A stretch of DNA of 20,619 bases from Deltaproteobacteria bacterium (GTDB lineage Bacteria > Desulfobacterota > Syntrophia > Syntrophales > UBA2210), in contig JAFGSH010000286.1 in NCBI GenBank assembly GCA_016934695.1, forward strand, positions 1 through 20,619, given 5' to 3'. The notes below the pieces were generated by a model. That model saw only the letters and a list, made by a program, of their open reading frames with translations. It had not been told where the DNA came from and ran no database searches. Every line of letters begins with the position of its first letter. Positions within the stretch are counted from its first letter, which is position 1. Both the position numbers and the translations under genes were made by a program. Shown piece by piece: positions 7,446 through 15,521 of the stretch.

Positions 7446-7491
7446 TGGGTAGTTCCTTTTAAAACCTACGAAAAATCCCGGAGGGTTGTCT

Positions 7492-7911
7492 TTAGTCACC
7501 GATGATCTTCACGAGGACCCGTTTTCTCCTCTTCCCGTCGAACTCACCGTAGAATATCTGTTCCCAGGGGCCGAAATCGAGTCTTCCCTCCGTGACGGCC
7601 ACGACGATCTCCCGCCCCATCACCTGCCGCTTCAGGTGGGCGTCCCCGTTGTCCTCCCCCGTCCGGTTGTGACGGTACCGAGAGACCGGCTCATGGGGGG
7701 CGAGTTCCTCGAGCCACCGCTCATAATCCTGATGGAGGCCCGACTCGTCATCGTTGATAAAGACCGACGCCGTGATGTGCATGGCGTTGCACAGGAGCAG
7801 TCCCTCCCTGATGCCGCTCTCGCGCAGGCACCTGTCCACCTGCGACGTGATATTCACAAACCCCCTGCGCGAGGGGATGTTAAACCACAACTCCTTCCGG
7901 TAGCTTTTCAC
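7492..7911 (-). CDS. yjbQ: YjbQ-family protein (UPF0047, 'secondary thiamine-phosphate synthase')
   Basis: A compact 139-residue protein of the YjbQ/UPF0047 family. Conserved blocks are [15 protein letters not shown], the His/Asp-rich YRHN...[12 protein letters not shown] and [13 protein letters not shown], whose histidines form a probable metal or phosphate pocket. The E. coli homologue is annotated from weak thiamine-phosphate synthase activity; its true role is unsettled, and nothing here links it to thiamine genes. The frame is open to an ATG at 7941, but I choose the GTG at 7911. It has AGGAGG five bases upstream and gives the family N-terminus (KSYRKELWF). It lies 149 bases downstream of the diguanylate cyclase on the same strand, with no obvious terminator between, so read-through is possible. 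Confidence 0.9.
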   Translation of the reverse strand: MKSYRKELWFNIPSRRGFVNITSQVDRCLRESGIREGLLLCNAMHITASVFINDDESGLHQDYERWLEELAPHEPVSRYRHNRTGEDNGDAHLKRQVMGREIVVAVTEGRLDFGPWEQIFYGEFDGKRRKRVLVKIIGD

Positions 7912-8060
7912 TTCACCCTCCTCTGGACTGGAACATGGCAACTGAGACCGCCTGACTCATCACCATGGAGATGCGGACGGCGGGGCGGCAAGGCAGTGCG
8001 GCAAACCCTCACCCCGCACACAGAACAGGCTGAGGCTGGCACGCTGCACCGCCCGTGAGG

Positions 8061-10175
8061 CTATGCCTCGGAATACACCTTATCTTTGCCTTTCTTTTTT
8101 GCCCGGTACATGGATTGGTCGGCGCGGTGTATAAAGGTCTTCATGTCTTCACCCGGCTTGTACTGGGCAACCCCCATGCTGATGGTCATATGGACGGCGT
8201 TACCGGGCACCGGCGAAAAATTCTCTTTCTTAAATTCCGTTCTGATCCTCTCCGCGATAACGGCGCCGTTGTCACGCGTCGTCATGGGCAGGAGGACGGT
8301 AAATTCCTCGCCGCCATATCGGTAAGCGGAATCTGTCTTGCGGAGACACCCGTGTATCACCTGGCCGAGGCGCACCAAGACCTGATCCCCCTCGATATGG
8401 CCGTACGTGTCGTTGAAGGTCTTGAAGTTGTCCACATCGAGGAGGATGAGGGAGATGGCCTCCTCATACCGGCTTGAGCGCTCGATCTCCGCCTTCAATT
8501 GAGCGTAGAAATGGCGCGAATTGTAAAGACGGGTAAGGTCGTCGATGATGCTGAGCTCACGGTACCTCCTTTCACTCTCCTTCAGTCTTTCCTCCATTCG
8601 GTTGCGCTCGGACACATCCAGCAGCGACCCGATAACGGCGGGCCTTTCCTGATACGTGGTGATCGAGCTGAAGACTTCGACATGTTTGATTTCCCGGTTT
8701 CCGGTATATATGCGGAAACCGTAATTGGCCGATTGGACTTCTCCGGAAATCTTCTTCTGCATATTCTCTTGGACCAGAGGCAGATCATCGGGGAAGATCA
8801 CATCCTCAAGAGTAAGCCTGTCGATAATATCCTCAACCGGATATCCGAATATCCTGCTGAACTCCGTGTTGACGTATCTAAACACGTTGTCTTGAATGAG
8901 ATAGACCCCGACCACGGACTTTTCGGACAGATCCCGGAACTTGCGTTCCGATTCCTGCAACGCGTTTTCCGTCTCCTTGCGATCCGTTATGTCCCAGGCA
9001 ACGCCGTTGAGCCTCAGCGGCCTCCCCCCGGCATCCCTGAGGACCCTGCCCCGGGCGGCGATGAACCGCACCCTCCCGTCAGGCAATATCACCCGATACT
9101 CCGGCTCGTAGGGCACATCCTGATCCATGGCCCTGGCCAACGATTCTTTCACGGCCTGGCGATCGTCAGGATGCATGACCCCGAAGAACTCCTCCTCCGT
9201 CCCTCGAAATGTCGCCGTGTCGATGCCCAGGAGATCGCATGTCCGATCGTCGAGACAGCGCCTGCCGTCCGCCAGGTCGAGGATCCACGTCCCCATCCGG
9301 GCCAACTCCAATGCCAGATCCAATTGCGCTTTGCTCTCCCGCAGTGCCGCTTCCGCCCGTTTCCGCTCGGTGATGTCCCGGTCGAAGGCGACAGCTAAAA
9401 AATGACCATCGTATTCCAGATAGTTGGTGGTCACCTCCACCGGGAAGAGCCGCCCGTCCTTTGTGCGGTGGCGGCTCTCGAACGTCATCCTGCCGAGGCG
9501 CTTGAGATCTTTCTTGTGCTGCTCCCACCCCTCGAGGGAAAAGTCCGGATCGATGTCGAAGACCTTCATCTGCAGCAGCTCTTCACGGGTGTAGCCCATG
9601 GAGCTGCAGGCGGCATCGTTTGCATATTCCAGATCGCCCTGCTCACCCACCCAGAGGATGCTGTCGGGGGCCCGATCCGTGGCGAACTGCGTCCGGTATA
9701 ACCTCTCCTCGGTCCGCTTGCGCTCGGTGATGTCCTGCACAACACCCACCGATCGTACGGCCTCTCCGGATGAATCATAGTCGGTTCGACAGATTTCGTT
9801 TACCCATTTGATCCGCCCATCCTTCATGAGCAAGCGGTGCGAGATCTCATAGGGAGTCCTGTTCTTAAACGATTCGGTATAGGCGCGATCGACCGCCCCC
9901 CTGTCATCGGGGTGGATAGCAGCAAGAAACGCCTCGTATGAAGCGCCGAATTTTCTCGGATCAATCTCGAAGATTTCGAAAATGGTATCCGACCACTCAA
10001 GTCGGTCGTTGATCAGATCCAGCTCCCATCGGCCCAGCCGGGCGATACTTTGCGCTTCCCTGAGGTTCGCCTCACTCTCCCTCAGGGCCTCATCCGCGCG
10101 TCTGCTCCGGGTGCGTTTTTCTCCGAGTTTTTCGATTCTCTGTTCCAGGTCTGCGTAGGTTCGTTTTTTGGTCAC
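8061..10175 (-). CDS. Diguanylate cyclase with four PAS domains
   Basis: A 704-residue soluble protein. A short N-terminal coiled coil is followed by four PAS/PAC units at about 40-155, 160-275, 285-402 and 410-530, each of the first three ending in a D-I-T-(E/D)-R-K linker. The GGDEF domain is at 540-700. The active site reads GGEEF (621-625). An RxxD inhibitory site (RKTD, 612-615) lies five residues upstream, so the enzyme should make c-di-GMP and be product-inhibited. No transmembrane segment is present, so it senses something cytosolic; the PAS ligands are unknown. The start is GTG at 10175 (TKKRTYADLEQRI), typical for such proteins, but its ribosome-binding site is weak (GGAG 12 bases upstream). 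No receiver or EAL domain. Confidence 0.95.
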   Translation of the reverse strand: MTKKRTYADLEQRIEKLGEKRTRSRRADEALRESEANLREAQSIARLGRWELDLINDRLEWSDTIFEIFEIDPRKFGASYEAFLAAIHPDDRGAVDRAYTESFKNRTPYEISHRLLMKDGRIKWVNEICRTDYDSSGEAVRSVGVVQDITERKRTEERLYRTQFATDRAPDSILWVGEQGDLEYANDAACSSMGYTREELLQMKVFDIDPDFSLEGWEQHKKDLKRLGRMTFESRHRTKDGRLFPVEVTTNYLEYDGHFLAVAFDRDITERKRAEAALRESKAQLDLALELARMGTWILDLADGRRCLDDRTCDLLGIDTATFRGTEEEFFGVMHPDDRQAVKESLARAMDQDVPYEPEYRVILPDGRVRFIAARGRVLRDAGGRPLRLNGVAWDITDRKETENALQESERKFRDLSEKSVVGVYLIQDNVFRYVNTEFSRIFGYPVEDIIDRLTLEDVIFPDDLPLVQENMQKKISGEVQSANYGFRIYTGNREIKHVEVFSSITTYQERPAVIGSLLDVSERNRMEERLKESERRYRELSIIDDLTRLYNSRHFYAQLKAEIERSSRYEEAISLILLDVDNFKTFNDTYGHIEGDQVLVRLGQVIHGCLRKTDSAYRYGGEEFTVLLPMTTRDNGAVIAERIRTEFKKENFSPVPGNAVHMTISMGVAQYKPGEDMKTFIHRADQSMYRAKKKGKDKVYSEA

Positions 10176-10435
10176 AGCCGCGCGGTTCTCCGTCTGTTCA
10201 TAAAGAAGGTTCCCAGTGGCCCAGTCTACCGCAATATGAGAACAGGTTGAATGTTAGCTTCCCCGTGTGTCATCCGCCTTACCGATGATCTCGCACCGTC
10301 CATCAGCCATGACGTGTTGCACAGTAGCACAACTCGTCAGGACAGACAAACAAGAATTATGAGGAGAAACCCTCGTGGAGAACAGGAGAAATGTCACGGG
10401 AAAGCCTTGGAGAAACCTGACAAGATTCTCACAAG
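10176..10435. other. Non-coding stretch between the PAS-GGDEF gene and the tRNA terminator
   Basis: I see no gene here. It should hold the promoter and leader of the diguanylate cyclase, but no strong -35/-10 pair stands out on the minus strand. I looked for a c-di-GMP (GEMM) riboswitch and did not find its conserved core. A nine-codon ATG frame on the minus strand ends on the GTG start of the cyclase, but it lacks a ribosome-binding site. Confidence 0.5.
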
Positions 10436-10481
10436 AAAAAACGGCCCCCACAAGACAGATACCTTACTGAAATGTGGGGGC
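10436..10481 (-). terminator. Rho-independent terminator of tRNA-fMet
   Basis: Arms 10444-10452 and 10473-10481 form a perfect 9-bp GC-rich stem (GCCCCCACA/TGTGGGGGC) with a 20-base loop. On the minus strand six T residues (10436-10441) follow after CG. It starts 5 bases after the tRNA CCA end. Confidence 0.9.
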
Positions 10482-10486
10482 TCAAT

Positions 10487-10563
<77 letters not shown>

Positions 10564-10628
10564 TCATGTGTGGCACTCTGAGGCATCTTCCAGCCTCCCG
10601 TCCGCGCTTCATGTCGGACGTGGTGCTG

Positions 10629-10657
10629 TATCTAAGACAATACGTGGAAAATGTCAA
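10629..10657 (-). promoter_or_regulatory. Promoter of tRNA-fMet
   Basis: A perfect TTGACA (10652-10657) is followed after exactly 17 bases by TAGATA (10629-10634) on the minus strand. The start would be near 10622, leaving a leader of about 59 bases before the tRNA. The -35 element overlaps the TGA stop of the cyclase gene at 10654. Confidence 0.65.
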
Positions 10658-11658
10658 GGAGTATTCTCCTTTAATCCGGCAACGCGGTATATATCTATCT
10701 TCCTGTCGATCCCCTTGAGGGCGATCGGTCCCACACCTTCTGCCCTGACATGATCACGTACCTCTTGGTACGTATCGCCGCAGATGAGAATCTGCCCCGC
10801 CTTGGCACGACCTTCGAGCCTTGCGGCCACGTTGACGGTCCTCCCCATCACGGTGTACTCCTTCTTTCGGGAAGAGCCGAATATCCCCGCCATGACCTCC
10901 CCGGTGCTGATTCCGATACCGATGGAAAGCTCCCGCCCCGTTTCAGAGAGATCGCCGTTTATTCTTCGGATTTCTTTCATCATTTCCACCGCACATGCAA
11001 CCGCCCGCAGGGCATCATCCTCGAAGGCTACCGGGGCTCCGAACACTCCCATGATACTGTCCCCGACATGCTTGTCCAGAGTCCCGTTATGCCCGCATAT
11101 GATCGTGTCCATGGGTGAAAAGTACCGCCCGTTGAGGATCTCGCAGAGCTCTTCAACGCTCATCCTCTCCGATAACGCGGTGAATCCCCGTATATCGCTG
11201 AAGAGAACCGTGGCCTTCTGTTTCCGCAATTTCAGATATGCCCCCTCTTTCCACATCTCGGAGAAGACCTGCTCCGAGACGAACTGCTTCAGCCTCTTTC
11301 TGAGAATACACTCCCGGATCTTTGCTTTCAGCTCGATATTGGAGAAGGGCTTTGTGATAAAACCGTCGATCCCCGCATTGACCGATTCGATGGCGCTCTC
11401 CATCGTGGCGTATCCGGTCAGCATGATCCGCGTCATCTCCGGGTTGATCTTCCCGATCTCGATCAGGGTCTCCAGGCCGTCGATCCCCGGCATCTTGTAA
11501 TCCGACATGACGGTTTCAATCCCGTTCGGATTCTCGCCGACGATACCGATGGCGCGGCTGCCGTTTTCCGCGAGGAACACTCGATATCCGTCCCGCTCGA
11601 GGACCTTCTTCAGGGACCGGCGCACTCCTTCCTCATCATCCACCACTAACAGATTCAT
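10654..11658 (-). CDS. Response regulator with class III adenylate cyclase output domain
   Basis: A 334-residue protein. The receiver domain (1-120) has acidic pair Asp7/Asp8, phospho-acceptor Asp53 (MSDYKMPG), Thr81 and Lys103 (TKPF). The class III nucleotide cyclase domain (145-325) has metal ligands Asp155 (FSDIRGFT) and Asp200 (KHVGDSIMGVFG), then GIGISTGEVMAGIFG and EYTVMGRTVNVAARLE with transition-state Asn276 and Arg280. The base-specifying residues Lys196 and Thr269 point to ATP, not GTP, so phosphorylation should control cAMP synthesis. The usual Asp in the IGDTVN motif is Arg here, a small oddity. The ATG overlaps the end of the kinase gene by 4 bases, marking the pair as cognate. 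cAMP receptors are not in view. Confidence 0.94.
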   Translation of the reverse strand: MNLLVVDDEEGVRRSLKKVLERDGYRVFLAENGSRAIGIVGENPNGIETVMSDYKMPGIDGLETLIEIGKINPEMTRIMLTGYATMESAIESVNAGIDGFITKPFSNIELKAKIRECILRKRLKQFVSEQVFSEMWKEGAYLKLRKQKATVLFSDIRGFTALSERMSVEELCEILNGRYFSPMDTIICGHNGTLDKHVGDSIMGVFGAPVAFEDDALRAVACAVEMMKEIRRINGDLSETGRELSIGIGISTGEVMAGIFGSSRKKEYTVMGRTVNVAARLEGRAKAGQILICGDTYQEVRDHVRAEGVGPIALKGIDRKIDIYRVAGLKENTP

Positions 11659-13880
11659 CTCTCTTCCCTCCGGCAGGGGAGCGCCACGGAAACGGTCGTT
11701 CCCCTCCCTCGCTCACTCTGTATGGCGATACTCCCACCATGCCTCCGGACGATCTCATGGGCGATATACAACCCGAGCCCCGTTCCCTCCCCCGGTTTCT
11801 TGGTCGTAAAGAAGGGTTTGAAGGCGTCTCTGACCTCTTCGGGCGGCATTCCCCTCCCCGTGTCACGGCACTCGATACGGACAACATTTTCAACTTCATC
11901 GTAGCGCGTCACCAGGATCACCGTCCCTTTCCCCTCCGGCTGAGCCTGGATCGCGTTGTTGATGATATTGATAGTAACCTGCCCCAGGTTGGCGAAGTTT
12001 CCTTCGATCTCCGGCAGATCTTCCCCAAGATCCTTTTCAACCGCTATCTCTGAATTTTTGTACCGGTTGTACAGAACCCTCAGGGCGTCCTCTATCAGTC
12101 TGTTGACGTTCACCTGTTCGACGTAGGTCTGCGTCTGCCGTGAAAGGCCGAGGAGGCTCTTGACGATGCCGGCGGCCCGGTCGAGCTCCTTGAGAGAGAA
12201 CTTCAGGTCCTCTATCAATTCCTCCCGTTCGTTGTCTTTCACATTCTTCCATTCCCCGATCGTCTCGGCACAGATCTGGATCAGGCTCGATGAACTGGCA
12301 AGGGGGTTGTTCAGTTCGTGCGCCGTACCCGCCACGAGCTGTCCTATCGAGGCGAGGCTCTCCGACCGGATCAGCTGCTGCTGCGTCCTCTCTTTCTCTT
12401 CGAGCGCTTCCGCGAGGTCTTTTGTCCTGTGCCGGACCTTTTCTTCCAGTTTGAGGTTCATCTCTTCCAGTCTCTCGTAATTGCGGGCGTTCTCTATGGC
12501 GATCGCCCCCTGGCTGGCAATGGTTTCCAGCAGCTCGATATCTTCGTGCACGAACAGCTCCCCCGAGCGTTTCTCCCCCAGGGCCATGATCCCCGTCAGC
12601 CGATTCCGGGAGATCATTGGTATCAAGATAGCGGCACCGGTCGCCTCAAACAGGCTGCATATCTTTTCTTCTCTATCATGCGAGATACCGGTCCTGTCCA
12701 CGGCAGAGCGTCCCAATGTTTTCTGGTATTCCTCGAAGAAGTCCGCTATCGACCGGCCGTTTTCTATTGCGGTCCTGTGTCTCTTTTTCGATCGCCCCGG
12801 CCGGACGGCATACAGTTCCAATGAACCGCTTTCCCGCTGAAAGACACCCACTCCCATCCCGGTCGTCTGCAGGGCCGAGGGGATGGAATCCAGCAGAAAT
12901 CCCGTGATCTCTTCGATCCTCAAAAAGGACGCCATTGCCCCGCTCATCTGTTTCAAGGTCTCCTGGTAGTCGTATTTTCCCCTGAAAAAGATCCGATCGA
13001 TAAGTGCCTGAATCTTGAGTCGAGCGGGGTTGAACAGGGCAACCACCAGGATGGCAGAGGCAAAAGAGATGACAAAGGGGTGGGTCTCCCCGTACCCGAT
13101 GGACAGGATGTTGGAAAGGTAAATAGCCAGAGCGTACAGGGAGGTCAGGATCCCGGTCAGAAAGAAGTAGGCGCTCCCCTTTCTGAGGAGCACTCCGACG
13201 TCGAGCAGGTCATATTTCAGGACGGCGAAGGCGAGGATGATCGCAGGCACAAAATTGAAGTTCCCCATCGGGTAGACATCATATCCGCTGATGGGAAAGG
13301 TATTCAGGAGGATAAGAATCCCGCTCAAACCGAAACCGATCAGGACGTATTGTATCCGGTTCCTCTCGCGGTTTCCTTCCGCCCGTTTCATTCCCAGAAA
13401 GAGAGTTGTGATGCAGTACACCGCTGCCAGTCCCCCTACTGCTGAGAACAGGTGATACATCGGTCCTGCCGCGGCGATCTTCCCGAAGGAGAAGTGACGC
13501 AGGCCGGTGATGAAATATGCCGTTTGAGTGAAGGGGATAAGTGTGATGCTGAAGAGGTACGCACCGATCTCGAGCCACCGTCTCTTCGTGATACCGAGGA
13601 ATGAATGTACGAAGCTGATATACACCGGTATGACAAACACGAAAAGGAGGTAGGCCAGCCGATCGAACCTGAGGGCGAGCGCCTCGTCCGTGAGGAAGGA
13701 TACCAGAGCGATATCGAGGTCGATCAACGCCCCGAGGAGACACATGCAGGCGAAGAAGACGGTGGTGGAATTTTTCCTTCCCCGGAGCATGGAGAAGGCG
13801 GCCAGGAAAGCAAAAACCAGGAACCCGGTCACGGGGAGGAAAAGGTAGGAATAGGATCCCCACAGAAGGTCCAGAGACAC
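11655..13880 (-). CDS. Membrane sensor histidine kinase (7TM-GAF-HisKA-HATPase)
   Basis: A 741-residue kinase. About seven or eight hydrophobic helices fill residues 8-285, of the N-terminal 7TM-sensor type. A linker with RIFFRGKYDYQETL leads into a GAF domain (about 315-465), a coiled coil (468-505), the phospho-acceptor region with His521 (GTAHELNNPLASS), and an ATPase domain with N box NIINNA, DTGRGMP, FKPFFTTK and GEGTGLGL (697-704). All catalytic boxes are intact. The layout resembles PrsK-type kinases of exosortase systems, but no such genes are nearby. The GTG start at 13880 has AAAGGAGG nine bases upstream. The stop overlaps the cyclase regulator by 4 bases, so the signal is probably relayed to cAMP production. 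The stimulus is unknown. Confidence 0.94.
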   Translation of the reverse strand: MSLDLLWGSYSYLFLPVTGFLVFAFLAAFSMLRGRKNSTTVFFACMCLLGALIDLDIALVSFLTDEALALRFDRLAYLLFVFVIPVYISFVHSFLGITKRRWLEIGAYLFSITLIPFTQTAYFITGLRHFSFGKIAAAGPMYHLFSAVGGLAAVYCITTLFLGMKRAEGNRERNRIQYVLIGFGLSGILILLNTFPISGYDVYPMGNFNFVPAIILAFAVLKYDLLDVGVLLRKGSAYFFLTGILTSLYALAIYLSNILSIGYGETHPFVISFASAILVVALFNPARLKIQALIDRIFFRGKYDYQETLKQMSGAMASFLRIEEITGFLLDSIPSALQTTGMGVGVFQRESGSLELYAVRPGRSKKRHRTAIENGRSIADFFEEYQKTLGRSAVDRTGISHDREEKICSLFEATGAAILIPMISRNRLTGIMALGEKRSGELFVHEDIELLETIASQGAIAIENARNYERLEEMNLKLEEKVRHRTKDLAEALEEKERTQQQLIRSESLASIGQLVAGTAHELNNPLASSSSLIQICAETIGEWKNVKDNEREELIEDLKFSLKELDRAAGIVKSLLGLSRQTQTYVEQVNVNRLIEDALRVLYNRYKNSEIAVEKDLGEDLPEIEGNFANLGQVTINIINNAIQAQPEGKGTVILVTRYDEVENVVRIECRDTGRGMPPEEVRDAFKPFFTTKKPGEGTGLGLYIAHEIVRRHGGSIAIQSERGRGTTVSVALPCRREER

Positions 13881-14041
13881 AGTCGTCGCCCTCCTTTACG
13901 GATTATCGGCAACTTCCAGAAATCTGGTGATCGGCCCCCGGTTTCACTGTACCATGCGGTATCGCATCCATCCGACGCCAATTCTGAACCCTGCTCTTTT
14001 CCGAATCCTGTATCCTGTTCTTCCGCTTCTGCGTAGATTCT

Positions 14042-14590
14042 CTAAAACACAAATACAGCCGCCGCCAGAACTGATGTATATCCGCGGTTCTTCACGATCG
14101 CCGATTGCGTGACGTTTCTCGTCCGGACGATTTTTCCACTGATCTTGAAGATCTCTTCTTTTTCGTCCCAGCTCGCGTCCACATCGAAATCGATGCCGAG
14201 TGTCGAGGCAAGCATGGCCGCCGCGAGGTCTTCCGCGTAGTCCCCCGCTTCCACTGATGTCTGTCCGAAGGCGTGGTGTTCGCTGATATAACCGTAGGCT
14301 TTCCTGTCTGCCGGGATGGCGCATCCCACGGACGCAGCTATCAGCCTCCTTGGTTCGTTACTGCAATTGCGGCTCATCACACAGTAGGTTATCTCGCCCG
14401 GATCCAGCTCTCGCAGTCCCTTCTCGCGCGATATGACCTTACAGCCCGGCGGGAAGATGCTCGAAACCATTACCAGGTTGCATTTTTCTATCCCGGCATC
14501 GCGCAGGGCCAGCTCGAAGGAATGGAGCTCTTCTTTATGGGAACCGACGCCTTTGGTAAAGAACATTTTTCTGGGTACCTGATTGTTCAA
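14042..14590 (-). CDS. pdaD: Pyruvoyl-dependent arginine decarboxylase
   Basis: The 182-residue proenzyme converts arginine to agmatine. It cleaves itself at a Ser-Ser bond to create the pyruvoyl group. The site is visible as [10 protein letters not shown], with cleavage expected before Ser44. The catalytic glutamate is in [11 protein letters not shown] (Glu104), and the C-terminus ends in the typical VLAAAVFVF. Full length. The start is an uncommon TTG at 14590, supported by AAGGAGA about 8 bases upstream and by the family N-terminus ([11 protein letters not shown]). It lies 36 bases downstream of the agmatinase gene on the same strand, so agmatine made here is probably passed to that enzyme. 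This decarboxylase type is common in archaea and some anaerobic bacteria. Confidence 0.94.
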   Translation of the reverse strand: MNNQVPRKMFFTKGVGSHKEELHSFELALRDAGIEKCNLVMVSSIFPPGCKVISREKGLRELDPGEITYCVMSRNCSNEPRRLIAASVGCAIPADRKAYGYISEHHAFGQTSVEAGDYAEDLAAAMLASTLGIDFDVDASWDEKEEIFKISGKIVRTRNVTQSAIVKNRGYTSVLAAAVFVF

Positions 14591-14626
14591 CGGTGTATCT
14601 CCTTTTTATCGACAGTAGTGCCGCGA

Positions 14627-15496
14627 TTATGAATCCATCCGATTGATATACCCCATGATCCGGTAGGCAAGCTTTGCCGCCGTAAAGTCGGGGGCAACCA
14701 TTCCGGAAATCGGGCACAACTCGACGATATCAAAACCGCGAATCATGCAACGCTCTGAAACGCCCCTGATCAGTCGGATCAAGTCGTTCCACAGGATACC
14801 GCCGGGCTCAGGGGTTCCGGTGGCCGGCATAATGGACGGGTCCAGAACATCGATATCGAGGGTGATGTATATATCCTTCGATAGGTTTTCGCAAACCTTT
14901 TTTGCCGGATCTTCATGATTTTGTATAGAATCCGGAGGAAATGTAATGATTTTCTTTTCCTCGATGAAGCGGGCCTCCTCCACGCTCATGCTCCTGACCC
15001 CGACCTGCACCAGGGGACAGATCTCGAATATCCTTCTGCCGACGGCTGCGTGGCTGAACGATGCATTCTGATACGAATCCCTCAGATCAGCATGCGCGTC
15101 GAGCTGGAGCACCGACAGGGAGGGATACGCGTCCTTCGCGGCCTGAACCGCCCCGATGGTGATGCTGTGCTCCCCGCCCAGGACGACCGGCACCTTGCCG
15201 GCGGAGAACACCCCTGCCACCTCCCTGCGAACAACCGCCGCCATCGCCTCCGGACCTCGCGCGTCCACCTCGAGAGGGACCACGGTATGGATACCCGCCA
15301 GATATGTCTCCACCCCCAATTCTTCATCGTACAGTTCCATGTTCGCCGATGCATCCAGAATGGCGGCGGGACCTTTTCGCGACCCCGCCTGATAAGTGGA
15401 TGTCAGGTCATAGGGAACGGGGATCACTACGAATCTCGCATCTTCGAAGCGCCGGTTCTCCGCATCTATTCCGCCGAAGTTCATCATCTGCTCCAT
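14627..15496 (-). CDS. speB: Agmatinase (ureohydrolase family)
   Basis: A 289-residue binuclear manganese enzyme that hydrolyses agmatine to putrescine and urea. The metal ligands are all present: His110 in GGEHS, Asp133/His135/Asp137 in DAHADLRD, and Asp214/Asp216 in DIDVLDP, followed by TGTPEPGG. Length and motifs fit the agmatinase branch, not arginase, and the adjacent arginine decarboxylase supplies the substrate. Bacterial aminopropylagmatine hydrolases look very similar, so that activity cannot be excluded. The ATG at 15496 is the likely start, but its ribosome-binding site is poor; the Met at codon 4 (after GGAG) is an alternative. It begins 25 bases after the lpxH-like stop and belongs to the same operon. 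Confidence 0.92.
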   Translation of the reverse strand: MEQMMNFGGIDAENRRFEDARFVVIPVPYDLTSTYQAGSRKGPAAILDASANMELYDEELGVETYLAGIHTVVPLEVDARGPEAMAAVVRREVAGVFSAGKVPVVLGGEHSITIGAVQAAKDAYPSLSVLQLDAHADLRDSYQNASFSHAAVGRRIFEICPLVQVGVRSMSVEEARFIEEKKIITFPPDSIQNHEDPAKKVCENLSKDIYITLDIDVLDPSIMPATGTPEPGGILWNDLIRLIRGVSERCMIRGFDIVELCPISGMVAPDFTAAKLAYRIMGYINRMDS

Positions 15497-15521
15497 ACCA
15501 TCCGGATATCGGAAGAGGACA

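Noticed and set aside
7996..8019. Inverted repeat GTGCGG/CCGCAC between yjbQ and the diguanylate cyclase
   Set aside because: Six-bp stem with a 12-base loop and no T-run, in GC-rich DNA; not a convincing terminator or operator.
10173..10202. Nine-codon leader peptide (MNRRRTARL) ending on the GTG of the cyclase
   Set aside because: No ribosome-binding site before its ATG; the overlap with the GTG is probably chance.
10201..10320. Possible c-di-GMP (GEMM) riboswitch before the diguanylate cyclase
   Set aside because: The conserved GEMM core and tetraloop receptor are not present; only loose similarity.
10254..10451. A 65-codon minus-strand frame upstream of the PAS-GGDEF gene
   Set aside because: It starts inside the tRNA terminator stem, has no good ribosome-binding site and no recognisable product.
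13930..13990. Sigma-54-like TGGC...TGC on the minus strand before the histidine kinase
   Set aside because: The GG to GC spacing is two bases too long for a sigma-54 promoter.
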